In this document: positions 11,944 through 19,736 of the stretch, piece after piece | Position numbering within the stretch: the stretch's first letter is position 1 | Layout of the letters: each line of letters opens with the position of its first letter | From: Microcella sp046293215 | GTDB lineage: Bacteria > Actinomycetota > Actinomycetes > Actinomycetales > Microbacteriaceae | NCBI RefSeq assembly: GCF_046293215.1 | Contig: NZ_JBKBPI010000005.1 | Span: forward strand, 110,321-174,320 | Direction: 5' to 3' | DNA: 64,000 nt | Position numbers and translations under genes: made by a program | Notes under the pieces: generated by a model | What the model saw: only the letters and a program-made list of their open reading frames with translations | The model's database searches: none | What the model was told of the DNA's origin: nothing

Positions 11944-12212
11944 CGGCGCGTCTCGCCGAACAGTTCGGCGACATCGGCGTACTCCGCCTCGTTCCACAGA
12001 GCGATGCGGCGTGTTTCTTCGTACTTGTCGGCGATGAAGGATTCGAGAACCGAGTGTTCGACGCGCCATTGCCCGATCGCGCCCAGTCGAATGGCGGGGA
12101 GTTCGCCCGAGCGCACGAGCGCCATGACCTCGGCGGCCGTCAGGCTGAGCACCTCGGCCACGTCGGTGAGGCTGAGGAAGCGCCCCACTGCACCCGGCGA
12201 TTGATCGGACAT
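11919..12212 (-). CDS. BldC-like helix-turn-helix DNA-binding protein
   Basis: 97 residues. The segment LSLTDVAEVLSLTAAEVMALV followed by a short wing (LPAIRLGAIGQWRVEHSVLESFI) is the excisionase/MerR-type helix-turn-helix of the BldC family, which controls developmental and stress genes in actinobacteria. A C-terminal extension of about 30 residues ends in RRHRRSTTT. The ATG at 12212 follows a region of about 120 bases shared with the divergent SAF gene. Its 3' end overlaps the end of the convergent unknown gene. Target genes cannot be read from the sequence. Confidence 0.8.
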   Translation of the reverse strand: MSDQSPGAVGRFLSLTDVAEVLSLTAAEVMALVRSGELPAIRLGAIGQWRVEHSVLESFIADKYEETRRIALWNEAEYADVAELFGETRRHRRSTTT

Positions 12213-12331
12213 GCCCCGATTATGGCGGGGTGGGCTGAAGGTGCGCCGGATTGTGGATAACTCGGCTGCCGGATCCGAGCATCCGCCCACTATCGACGCG
12301 GCACCCCGCCCCCCGTCGAACAGGAGCCCCC

Positions 12332-12961
12332 ATGCGCCTTCGCGCCTCTGACCGCCCCCGACGCGCAACCGACCCGCGTCTCATCATCGGTCTCGCCCTC
12401 GTGGTCGCGTCCGTTGCCGCTGTCGTCGGCATCGTCGCGGCGAACGACGACGGCGTCGAGGTGTTTGCCGCGCCGCGCGCCCTGGTCGCCGGCGAACTTG
12501 TGACGGCTGCCGACCTCGAACTGCGGACGGTCGGCCTGGGTGCCGAGGTGCGCCACTATCTCGATCCGGCGACACTTGACGACGCCGGCGTCATTGTCTC
12601 GCGCACGATCGGTGCGGGTGAGCTCGTCCCGCGCGCCGCCGTCGGGGATGCTCGGGGCGCGCAGTCGACGACGGTGGTCGTCGCGCTCGCCACGCCCCTC
12701 GGAGCCACGGTCCGCCCGGGCGACACGCTCGACCTGTGGTCGGCGCCTGCCATTGAGGGAGGACGCTTTGGGGCCCCCTCGGTCATCGCGTCCTCCGCGC
12801 AGCTCGTGCGCACGATCGCCCCGGAGGGTGTCGTGGCGACGGGGGAGGCGGGTCGCGTCGAACTGCTCGTTCCCCGCCGGGATGTGGCGCGCATCCTGCA
12901 CGCCCAGGCGAATCGTGACGCGCTGTCGGCCGTTCCCGCCTCCCTCGCGGTTGCACCGTGA
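12332..12961 (+). CDS. SAF-domain membrane-anchored protein
   Basis: 209 residues with a ribosome site AGGAG ahead of the ATG. A basic N-terminus is followed by one membrane anchor (about 18-40), then a SAF domain (about 45-110; FAAPRALVAGELVTAADLELR), the fold used by CpaB of Flp pilus assembly and by sugar-acid enzymes. The rest resembles a CpaB/RcpC-like domain with beta strands. It overlaps the next gene, a CpaE/MinD-like ATPase, by 4 bases (GTGA). No pilus genes (cpaF, tadB, flp) are in the neighbourhood, so a pilus role is unproven. Confidence 0.75.
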   Translation: MRLRASDRPRRATDPRLIIGLALVVASVAAVVGIVAANDDGVEVFAAPRALVAGELVTAADLELRTVGLGAEVRHYLDPATLDDAGVIVSRTIGAGELVPRAAVGDARGAQSTTVVVALATPLGATVRPGDTLDLWSAPAIEGGRFGAPSVIASSAQLVRTIAPEGVVATGEAGRVELLVPRRDVARILHAQANRDALSAVPASLAVAP

Positions 12962-14340
12962 GCCTCAGCGTCGGTTTGGCGATCGGCTCGCGGCCGATCG
13001 AACCTCTCGAGCTGTCGGTGTTGCGGGCCGGGCACCGCATCGAGTGGCGCGCGCACAGCGCGGATGAGGCGATCAGCCTGCTGGCCGAGCGCGCTCCGGA
13101 CGCCCTCCTCATTCTGGACGACCCCGCGTTCACGCGAGCCGACCTCGTCGGGACAGCCGACTTACTCGGTGTGCGCAGCCTGCTGGTCCACGACGGTGCG
13201 GTGACCGCCCAGGGATCGCGGCTCGAGCTCGCCGACCGCATCGCTCTTTCGGGGGATGCGCCTCCGGACGTGTCGCTGCTCGAGAGCGGACCCCGGCGGG
13301 CAGCCCCGGCGGCCGCCGAACCCCAGCCGTACCCGGCCGAGCCGCGGGTGCCGACTCATCCCAGCGATCCCGCACCGCCGACGCGGTCGCGTCCTGCTGC
13401 TGCCGCGGAGCCGCCTCCGGCGCGGATTCCGTACCATCCGGTCGAGCCGCAGGGCGAGCATCCCGAGCCGATTCCCTCTCGCGTGATCACGGTGTGGGGT
13501 CCCACCGGCGCCCCGGGTCGCACCCTCACCGCGACCGCGCTGGCGACGGAATTGGCGCTGCGCGGGCGGAGGGTCGCGCTCGTTGACGCCGACACCTACG
13601 GCGGGACGATCGCGCCCGCCCTCGGTCTGCTCGACGAATCTCCGGGGTTTGCGGCCGCGTGCCGCCTGGCGGGCGCGCAGGCTCTCACCCCCGACGAGTT
13701 GGCACGGGTCTCGCAACCGCTGAGCGCGGAATCGGGTGTTCCGGCCGACCGGCTCCGGGTCCTCACCGGCATCGGCAGACCGTCGCGCTGGCCCGAGCTC
13801 TCTCAAGACCGCGTGACGGCGAGCCTCGCCGCCTGCCGCGACTGGTGCGACGTCGTCGTCGTTGACGCGGGGTTCAACCTCGAGTCCGACGAGGAGCTCT
13901 CCAGCGACATCTTCGCGCCGCGCCGCAACGCCGCGACCGTTGCCGCACTGCGGGCCGCCGATCGGGTGGTCGCTGTCGGCGCGGCCGATCCGCTGGGTCT
14001 CGCGCGGTTCTTGCGGACCTACCCCGATCTGATGGAGACAATCACCGATACTCCCGTGCAGGTCATCATCACCCGGGTGCGCTCGAGCATCCTCGGGCTC
14101 GATCCGGCCGGGCAGGTGCGTCACACGCTCGAACGCTTCGCCGGGATTCGGGATGCGGTGCTCGTCGACGACGACCCGGCGGCCGCGGACGCGGCGCTGC
14201 TGCGCGCCCTGCCCGTGCCGGTTGTGGCCCCGAAGTCGGCCTTGCGCACCGGCATTGCGCAGCTCGCCGACGCCCTCGGCTATGCGGTTCCGCGCTCGTC
14301 GGCCCGGCGCTCACCGTTTGCGCGGCGGCGCACCGGGTAG
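12958..14340 (+). CDS. MinD/CpaE-like P-loop ATPase
   Basis: 460 residues from a GTG that overlaps the SAF gene. The N-terminal 115 residues look like a degenerate receiver fold (ALLILDDPAFTRADL). A proline/alanine-rich linker covers about 115-180. A MinD/ParA-type ATPase follows: ITVWGPTGAPGRT stands where KGGVGKT is usual, ALVDADTYGG is the switch I strand, and VVVVDAGFN matches Walker B. The altered P-loop keeps Gly and Thr but has Arg instead of the Lys, so nucleotide hydrolysis is uncertain. The architecture receiver-linker-ATPase is that of CpaE. Confidence 0.75.
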   Translation: MSLSVGLAIGSRPIEPLELSVLRAGHRIEWRAHSADEAISLLAERAPDALLILDDPAFTRADLVGTADLLGVRSLLVHDGAVTAQGSRLELADRIALSGDAPPDVSLLESGPRRAAPAAAEPQPYPAEPRVPTHPSDPAPPTRSRPAAAAEPPPARIPYHPVEPQGEHPEPIPSRVITVWGPTGAPGRTLTATALATELALRGRRVALVDADTYGGTIAPALGLLDESPGFAAACRLAGAQALTPDELARVSQPLSAESGVPADRLRVLTGIGRPSRWPELSQDRVTASLAACRDWCDVVVVDAGFNLESDEELSSDIFAPRRNAATVAALRAADRVVAVGAADPLGLARFLRTYPDLMETITDTPVQVIITRVRSSILGLDPAGQVRHTLERFAGIRDAVLVDDDPAAADAALLRALPVPVVAPKSALRTGIAQLADALGYAVPRSSARRSPFARRRTG

Positions 14341-14349
14341 CCTTGCCGC

Positions 14350-15855
14350 GTGTCGACGCTTTCCGATCTGGTTCATGAGCACAGCGCGCTGACCGATAGC
14401 GACATCGACTGGCTCCACCTCATCACCGCCGACGGTCAGCTTCTGGCCGACCTCGCCTTCGCCGACATCGTCGTGTGGGTGCCAGACCGCGCGGGCAGCT
14501 ACGTGGCCGTCGCGCACTCTCGGCCCTCCAGCTCGGCCACCCTGTTCTATCGCGACTTCGTTGGTCAAACGGTGCGTGCCGAGTGGTCTGACCTGGTCAG
14601 TGAAGCCTTCGAAACGGGAACGATCGTCGACTCGTCGGCCCCCGACTGGTACGAAGAGACGCCCACGCGCGTGCTGGCGGTTCCGGTGCAGCGCAGGCCC
14701 GGGCCGAGCGAGCCCACGGCGCCCGCGCGGCCGATTGCGGTCATCACGCGGCACACCAACCTGTCCGAGCCGCGCATGCCCTCCCGCCAGGAGGTGACGT
14801 TTAACGAGTGCGCCGCCGACATCTTCCACATGGTCGCCACCGGCGATTTCCCGGACCCGAGCGCGCCGAGCGGTCCGCGTCGTGGCGCGCCCCGTGCATC
14901 CGATGGGTTGATCCGGCTGGACGTCGACGGCGTCGTCACCTTCGCGAGCCCCAATGGGCTGTCGGCCTTCAACCGCATGGGATTCCAGGGCGAACTCGAG
15001 GGGGAGTCGCTCGCCGCTGTCACCACGAGGCTGCTGGCGGGCAAGCTCCAGGTCGACGAGTCGCTCCCGCTCGTGGTCACCGGTCGCGCGCCCTGGCGAA
15101 CAGACATCGACGCGCGCGGGGTGACGGTGAGCCTGCGGGCGATTCCGCTGCGGCACGCCGGTCAGCGCATCGGCGCCATCGTGCTGTGCCGCGACGTCAC
15201 GGAGGTGCGCCTGCAAGAGCGCGAGCTCATCACGAAGGACGCGACGATTCGCGAGATTCACCACCGGGTCAAGAACAACCTGCAGACCGTCGCATCGCTG
15301 CTGCGGATTCAGGCGCGGCGCGCGCACTCGGAAACGACGCGCGAGGCGCTGACTCAGGCTATGCGCCGCGTGTCCGCGATCGCCGTCGTGCACGACACCC
15401 TGTCGGAGGGGCTGACGCAGAACGTCGACTTCGACGATGTCTTCGCCCGCGTGCTCAAACTCATCGCCGAAGTGGCCTCGAGCCACAACACCGTGGTGCG
15501 GCCGCGCTCGGTGGGAAGCTTCGGAGTGTTGCCGAGCGCCTACGCGACGCCGTTGGCCCTCGCGCTCACCGAGCTTGTCACGAACGCGGTCGAGCACGGG
15601 CTCGCCGGACGGACGGACGGCGAGGTCACCATCGAGTCAACCCGCACCGATGACGCGCTGAGCGTGAAGGTTCGTGACAACGGCGGCGGTCTGGCCGAAG
15701 GGAAGGTCGGTTCCGGTCTCGGCACCCAGATCGTGCGCACTCTGATTCAGGGTGAACTCGGCGGGACGATCGACTGGCACACCCTCGCCGGTGAGGGCAC
15801 CGAGGTGACGATTCAGGTACCGCTGTTGTACCTGCGACCGCGAAGCGGCGACTAG
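14350..15855 (+). CDS. pdtaS: PdtaS-type sensor histidine kinase
   Basis: 501 residues, from GTG. A GAF domain covers roughly 20-170 and a PAS domain about 195-285. These are followed by the HisKA_2 dimerisation box REIHHRVKNNLQ with likely phospho-His304, and a HATPase domain (ELVTNAVEHG, VRDNGGG, GSGLGTQIV). There is no membrane segment, so it is cytosolic. In mycobacteria PdtaS phosphorylates the RNA-binding antiterminator PdtaR; a pdtaR gene is not in this window. TAGCCT lies 6 bases before the GTG, and its TAG is the stop codon of the preceding gene, so it probably has its own leaderless message. Confidence 0.9.
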   Translation: MSTLSDLVHEHSALTDSDIDWLHLITADGQLLADLAFADIVVWVPDRAGSYVAVAHSRPSSSATLFYRDFVGQTVRAEWSDLVSEAFETGTIVDSSAPDWYEETPTRVLAVPVQRRPGPSEPTAPARPIAVITRHTNLSEPRMPSRQEVTFNECAADIFHMVATGDFPDPSAPSGPRRGAPRASDGLIRLDVDGVVTFASPNGLSAFNRMGFQGELEGESLAAVTTRLLAGKLQVDESLPLVVTGRAPWRTDIDARGVTVSLRAIPLRHAGQRIGAIVLCRDVTEVRLQERELITKDATIREIHHRVKNNLQTVASLLRIQARRAHSETTREALTQAMRRVSAIAVVHDTLSEGLTQNVDFDDVFARVLKLIAEVASSHNTVVRPRSVGSFGVLPSAYATPLALALTELVTNAVEHGLAGRTDGEVTIESTRTDDALSVKVRDNGGGLAEGKVGSGLGTQIVRTLIQGELGGTIDWHTLAGEGTEVTIQVPLLYLRPRSGD

Positions 15856-16100
15856 GAGGCGCGACGCGCGCGCGCAGCGCGGCGCTTGAGGGCGCGGCGC
15901 TCGTCTTCGCTGAGGCCACCCCACACGCCCGAGTCCTGGTTGGTCTCGAGGGCGTACTGCAGGCAGATCTCGGTCACGGGGCAGCGGCCGCACACGGCCT
16001 TCGCCTTCTCGATCTGGTCGACGGCGGGGCCGGTGTTGCCGACGGGGAAGAACAGCTCGGGGTCAGCGGTCAAGCACGCGGCCTTGTCACGCCAGTCCAT
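15852..16100 (-). CDS. whiB1: WhiB-family iron-sulfur transcription factor (WhiB1-like)
   Basis: 82 residues. Four cysteines at 9, 37, 40 and 46 form the CX2C-containing [4Fe-4S] set, followed by the beta-turn GVWGGL at about 58-63 and a basic C-terminal tail (KRRAARARR) that binds DNA. WhiB1 is an essential NO-sensitive partner of the main sigma factor in mycobacteria; assignment to the WhiB1 subgroup rests on size and the sequence MDWRDKAACL. It is convergent with pdtaS, with the stop codons overlapping by 4 bases. A promoter about 140 bases upstream suggests a long leader. Confidence 0.88.
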   Translation of the reverse strand: MDWRDKAACLTADPELFFPVGNTGPAVDQIEKAKAVCGRCPVTEICLQYALETNQDSGVWGGLSEDERRALKRRAARARRAS

Positions 16101-16238
16101 GGCACAGCTCCTTAGCATTGGGCGATAGCGCGCCACGAAAGTTGGGGGACGCGCTACACCCCGACTCACGGTCGGGGGTAGGTCAGAAAACGAACGGAAT
16201 GTTCGTCGCCCACGGCGCTGTAGGCGTCACAACAACGG

Positions 16239-16267
16239 CCTATAGAGTCTCATGTCGAGAACGTCAA
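16239..16267 (-). promoter_or_regulatory. Candidate whiB promoter
   Basis: On the minus strand TTGACG (16267-16262) and TATAGG (16244-16239) are spaced by 17 bases, the best -35/-10 pair noticed in the window. The predicted start near 16232 gives a whiB leader of about 130 bases. That leader holds a small hairpin, CCCCGAC-CGTGA-GTCGGGG on the minus strand, near 16160-16180. Confidence 0.5.
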
Positions 16268-16295
16268 ATCAATACTTTTGGAGCAATTTCTTACC

Positions 16296-16688
16296 GTGTC
16301 AGACACCCGCCGTACACCTCTGGTAATCGCGCTGATCACCCTGGTGGTGCTGGAAACGGTGTTTGTCGTTGGCTTCACGACGTTCCTGACCCTGCGCTTT
16401 GCTGCCGAATCGGCCGACTTCCCCGCCACAGCGGTCGCCTTTCTCATCTGCGCGGCGCTCGTTGGGCTGTGGCTCGTGCTCACGATCATCGGGCTCGTGC
16501 GCGCCCGCGCCTGGACGCGCGGCAGCGTGCTGACCTACCACTTCCTGCAGCTGGCGATCGGGGTGGGCAGCGTTCAGGGTTTCGTGCCCCGACCCGACAT
16601 CGCGTCGTGGATCATCATCCCCTCGGCGCTCGGCATCATCCTGATCCTCACGCCGACCCTCACCGAGTATCTGTCCGAGCGCGACTGA
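16296..16688 (+). CDS. Small four-helix membrane protein
   Basis: 130 residues from GTG (VSDTRRTPLV...). Four hydrophobic segments are seen at about 8-30, 40-62, 78-95 and 105-122, with short loops and a charged C-terminus (LTEYLSERD). No known motif was recognised. An in-frame TTG at 16278 would add six residues, but GGAG at 16280-16283 is better placed for the GTG. It is divergent from whiB and convergent with the peroxiredoxin gene. It is widespread in related genomes as a hypothetical membrane protein (family knowledge, not checked). Confidence 0.65.
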   Translation: MSDTRRTPLVIALITLVVLETVFVVGFTTFLTLRFAAESADFPATAVAFLICAALVGLWLVLTIIGLVRARAWTRGSVLTYHFLQLAIGVGSVQGFVPRPDIASWIIIPSALGIILILTPTLTEYLSERD

Positions 16689-16724
16689 CGTTCCGGCCGA
16701 CCGTCGACGCTCGCCCCGAGGGCG

Positions 16725-17198
16725 TTACGCGTCGATGCCGAGCTTCTTGCGCAGGCTCGCGACGTGCCCCGTGGCCTTGACGTTGTAGAGCGCGTGGGTG
16801 AGCACACCCTCCTCGTCGACGACGAAGGTCGAGCGCAGAACACCGGTGACCGTCTTGCCATACATCGACTTCTCGCCGTACGCGCCGTAGGCGTTGTGCA
16901 CGGCAAGGTCGGGGTCGCTGAGCAGCGGGAAGTTCAGGCCTTCCTCGTCGGCGAACTTCTGCAGCTTGTCGGCGGTGTCTTTCGATACGCCGAGCACCCG
17001 GTAGCCGGCGGCCTCGAGCGAGTTCAGGTTGTCGCGGAAGTCGCACGCCTGCGTCGTGCAGCCCGGGGTCGAGGCGGCGGGGTAAAAGTAGATGACAACC
17101 TTCTGGCCCGCGTAGTCCGACAGCGACACGTCGGCGCCGTCCTTGTCGGTCAGGGTGAAGGCGGGGGCGGGGGTACCGGCTTCCAGACGGTCGGCCAT
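16725..17198 (-). CDS. bcp: Thioredoxin-dependent peroxiredoxin (Bcp/PrxQ)
   Basis: 157 residues. The AhpC/TSA fold carries the peroxidatic site TPGCTTQAC, with Cys47 and a resolving Cys52 five residues later, the arrangement of alpha-type Bcp/PrxQ enzymes. It reduces hydroperoxides using thioredoxin in the cytosol. The ATG at 17198 follows AAGGAG with good spacing; an upstream ATG at 17264 is less likely because it adds a non-homologous tail. It is divergent from the tRNA-Lys gene. Confidence 0.95.
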   Translation of the reverse strand: MADRLEAGTPAPAFTLTDKDGADVSLSDYAGQKVVIYFYPAASTPGCTTQACDFRDNLNSLEAAGYRVLGVSKDTADKLQKFADEEGLNFPLLSDPDLAVHNAYGAYGEKSMYGKTVTGVLRSTFVVDEEGVLTHALYNVKATGHVASLRKKLGIDA

Positions 17199-17373
17199 GG
17201 CGGGCTCCTTGCGAATTGAGGCGTGCGGTGCGGTGGTCGATGCAGTCGGCGATTTCCCGCGCATCCGCTCGACAGTGTATGGATGATCGCTCCTCGGTGG
17301 CTGGACGGCCGCCGAGTGGCCGACCGGGTCGCCCAGGTGCTATCGTTTCCTCTCGGCCCGCACGCTGGGCCGC

Positions 17374-17446
<73 letters not shown>

Positions 17447-17523
17447 CGAACGGCCCCGTCACTCTCGCCAGTGCGGGGCCTTTCGCATTCGCGCACGCCC
17501 CGCCGAGGCTCCATACTGACGCT

Positions 17524-18135
17524 GTGGCAATCGAGACGTGGTGGCTCTACCTCGCGGCGTGCGCCGGGCTGTCGCTCACGCCCGGGCCCAACGGGCTGCT
17601 CGCGCTCACCCACGGTGCCCTTCACGGGGTGCGACGCACGGTGTTCACGATTCTCGGGGGCGCTCTGGGCTTCACTGCGGTGATCGCTCTGTCGCTGTTC
17701 GGCATCGGCGCGCTCCTGGCCGCCAGCGCTGACCTGCTGTTCTGGCTGAAGCTCGCCGGTGGTGCCTACCTCGTCTACCTCGGCATCGTGGTGTGGCGCT
17801 CGCCGCCGATCCAGGTGAGCGCCGCGTCGGGGGCGCGCCCCGCGCATCCTTTCGGACTGTTCGCCCAGGGTCTCTTGGCGGCGACGACGAACCCGAAGGG
17901 CATCCTGTTCTTCGTTGCGTTCCTGCCCCAATTTCTCGACCCGACGGCCAGCCTGCTCGCGCAGTTCGCCGTCATGGCGGCCACCTTCGTCGCCGTCGAG
18001 ATCGTCTTCGAGCTCGTCGTGGCCCGCGCGTCGCAGTCGGTTCAACCGTGGCTCGCGCGCGTCGGGCGCACCTTCAATCGGGTGACGGGCGGAGTGTTCG
18101 TCGGCATCGGCGTGCTGCTGCCGCTGCAGCGGTAA
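17524..18135 (+). CDS. LysE/RhtB-family amino acid exporter
   Basis: 203 residues from GTG. Six hydrophobic segments and the family signature LTPGPNGLLALTHGALHGVRR near the N-terminus mark a LysE/RhtB exporter, which moves amino acids or their analogues out of the cell. A second conserved patch, TTNPKGILFFVAFLPQFL, is present at about 120-140. The substrate cannot be deduced. CATACT lies 6 bases before the GTG, so a leaderless start is plausible. A second, distinct LysE-type gene follows 33 bases later. Confidence 0.85.
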   Translation: MAIETWWLYLAACAGLSLTPGPNGLLALTHGALHGVRRTVFTILGGALGFTAVIALSLFGIGALLAASADLLFWLKLAGGAYLVYLGIVVWRSPPIQVSAASGARPAHPFGLFAQGLLAATTNPKGILFFVAFLPQFLDPTASLLAQFAVMAATFVAVEIVFELVVARASQSVQPWLARVGRTFNRVTGGVFVGIGVLLPLQR

Positions 18136-18168
18136 CGAGACCGGCGTTCGAGGTCGTAGCATCAGCGA

Positions 18169-18801
18169 GTGATCGACCCCGCGTCCGCGCTCGCGTTCCT
18201 CGCCCTCTCGCTCGTCATCATCGTGGTGCCGGGGCCCGGCGTGCTCTTCGTCGTGGGCCGCGCGCTCGTGCTGGGAACGCGCGGGGCCCTCGTCAGCGTG
18301 CTGGGCAATGCCGCCGGGGTCGCCGTGCAGATCGTGGTGGTCGCCGCCGGTCTCGGGGTCATCATCGCGCGCTCGGAGGTGCTGTTCACCGCGATGAAGG
18401 TGGGCGGTGCGCTTGTGCTCGTCTGGCTGGGTATTCAGTCGATCCGGCACCGCAATGCCATCAGCGCCGACGAGGCGTCGGCCGTCTCGGGGCGCACGCG
18501 CACGCTGGTGCGGGACAGCGTCATTGTGGGGTTGACCAACGCGAAGACGATCGTGTTCTTCGTCGCCGCTTTGCCGCAGGCGGCGAATCCGGCGATTGGC
18601 TCCCCGACGGCTCAGATGCTCGTGCTCGGCGCGGCGTTTCTCGTGATCGGCATCGCCTGCGACTCGCTGTGGGCGATCGCGGCTGGCTCGGCGCGCGATT
18701 GGTTCGCCACCAATTCCCGTCGAATCGCCCTCGTTCGCGCGGGCGGCGGAGCGGCGCTCGTCGCCCTCGGCCTCGGCATGGGGGCGTCGGCCGGGTTCTG
18801 A
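18169..18801 (+). CDS. LysE-family translocator, second copy
   Basis: 210 residues from GTG, with the exporter signature IIVVPGPGVLFVVGRALVLG and GLTNAKTIVFFVAALPQAA, six membrane segments and the usual family length. It is only distantly similar to the preceding gene, so this is not a recent duplication. TAGCAT ends exactly 6 bases before the GTG, which suggests its own leaderless transcript despite the short gap to the gene before. The substrate is unknown. Confidence 0.85.
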   Translation: MIDPASALAFLALSLVIIVVPGPGVLFVVGRALVLGTRGALVSVLGNAAGVAVQIVVVAAGLGVIIARSEVLFTAMKVGGALVLVWLGIQSIRHRNAISADEASAVSGRTRTLVRDSVIVGLTNAKTIVFFVAALPQAANPAIGSPTAQMLVLGAAFLVIGIACDSLWAIAAGSARDWFATNSRRIALVRAGGGAALVALGLGMGASAGF

Positions 18802-18811
18802 CCGGTAGGGC

Positions 18812-19003
18812 CTAGCGCTCGAGCGCTCCCTGCTCTTTGTTGTCTTCGATGACCGTGCCGACGGCGATGGCGACGCTGATGCCCCAGCTCACCCACATGA
18901 GCGCGAGCCGCCAGTCGCGCGGGCCCTGCTTGGTGGCCTTCAGTACGCCCACGGCGCCGAAGACGGAGCTCAGCACGGCGCCGTTCGTCAGGTACTTGCG
19001 CAT
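18812..19003 (-). CDS. Small membrane protein
   Basis: 63 residues with two hydrophobic stretches (about 6-20 and 34-53) around a charged middle (KATKQGPRDW) and an acidic C-terminus (EDNKEQGALER). The start is supported by GAAGGGAA upstream and a TAGCGT -10-like box about 40 bases before the ATG. It is convergent with the second LysE gene. No known domain was recognised; it resembles short hypothetical membrane proteins of the family. Confidence 0.6.
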   Translation of the reverse strand: MRKYLTNGAVLSSVFGAVGVLKATKQGPRDWRLALMWVSWGISVAIAVGTVIEDNKEQGALER

Positions 19004-19130
19004 CGGGTTCCCTTCGCGTGATCGGAGCCTTCACGCTATCGCGCGGCCTCGGCGGGATGCACGTTCCGCTCAGCGGGCGCCCAGATTCGGGCGCGTGGCT
19101 GGGAAATCACCCCGCGCATCCCAGGATTTC

Positions 19131-19162
19131 GACCGATCGGTCAGACTCTGACCAATCGGTCA
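19131..19162. promoter_or_regulatory. Twin TetR-type operators
   Basis: GACCGATCGGTC (19131-19142) is a perfect 12-base palindrome. TGACCAATCGGTCA (19149-19162) repeats the same GACC...GGTC arms. Centres are 19 bases apart, two DNA turns, so two dimers could bind one face. They lie directly before the -10-like TACGCT (19165-19170) of the TetR gene, as expected for autorepression. Confidence 0.7.
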
Positions 19163-19178
19163 AATACGCTGGTGGCTC

Positions 19179-19733
19179 GTGAGTCTCCACGACCAGTTGC
19201 GCGAGATCGCGCTCACCGAATTCGCCGCCGCCGGCTACGCCGCGACCAGTCTGCAACGCATTGCCGACCTCGCCGGCACGTCGAAGGCCAGCGTGCTGTA
19301 CCACTACGCGTCGAAAGAGCAACTGCTGGCCGACGCGATGGCTCCGGCGCTCGACGAGCTCACCGAGATCGTGCGCGGCATGGGCGACGTCGCCGCCGAC
19401 CGCGCCCAGCGCATCGCCTTCCTCGAGCGCTTCGTCGACGCCCTGCTGACCCATCGCGAGGTCGTGCACCTCATCGTCAACCAGTCGGCCACCCAGCAAG
19501 ACGTGCCCGCGTTCGCGCGCGCCCAATCGCTCATGCGCGAGCTGTCGGACGCCTTCGACCTCGCCGCCGGAAGCACGCTCGAAAAGCTGCGCTACGGCAT
19601 CGCGCTCGCCGGTGCCGCCTACACGCTCGCCGCCAGTGATCTCCTGGGGCTCGACAGTCCGCCCGTCGACGAGATCCGCCCCGCCCTGAACGCCGTCCTG
19701 CGCGAACTGCTCGCCCCCGAAACCGAGGACTAG
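19179..19733 (+). CDS. TetR-family repressor of the MMPL operon
   Basis: 184 residues from GTG. The N-terminal helix-turn-helix (about 5-50; FAAAGYAATSLQRIADLAGTSKASVLYHYASKEQL) is typical TetR, and the C-terminal part is a ligand domain. The two palindromes just upstream are the likely binding sites. The predicted transcript begins only 1-3 bases before the start codon. The MMPL gene starts 3 bases after the stop, so the repressor probably controls itself and the exporter. The inducer is unknown. Confidence 0.9.
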   Translation: MSLHDQLREIALTEFAAAGYAATSLQRIADLAGTSKASVLYHYASKEQLLADAMAPALDELTEIVRGMGDVAADRAQRIAFLERFVDALLTHREVVHLIVNQSATQQDVPAFARAQSLMRELSDAFDLAAGSTLEKLRYGIALAGAAYTLAASDLLGLDSPPVDEIRPALNAVLRELLAPETED

Positions 19734-19736
19734 CCC

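Noticed and set aside
16712..16724. CGCCC-CGA-GGGCG hairpin between the small membrane gene and bcp as terminator
   Set aside because: Only 5 bp with a 3-base loop and reaching into the bcp stop region; too weak to call.
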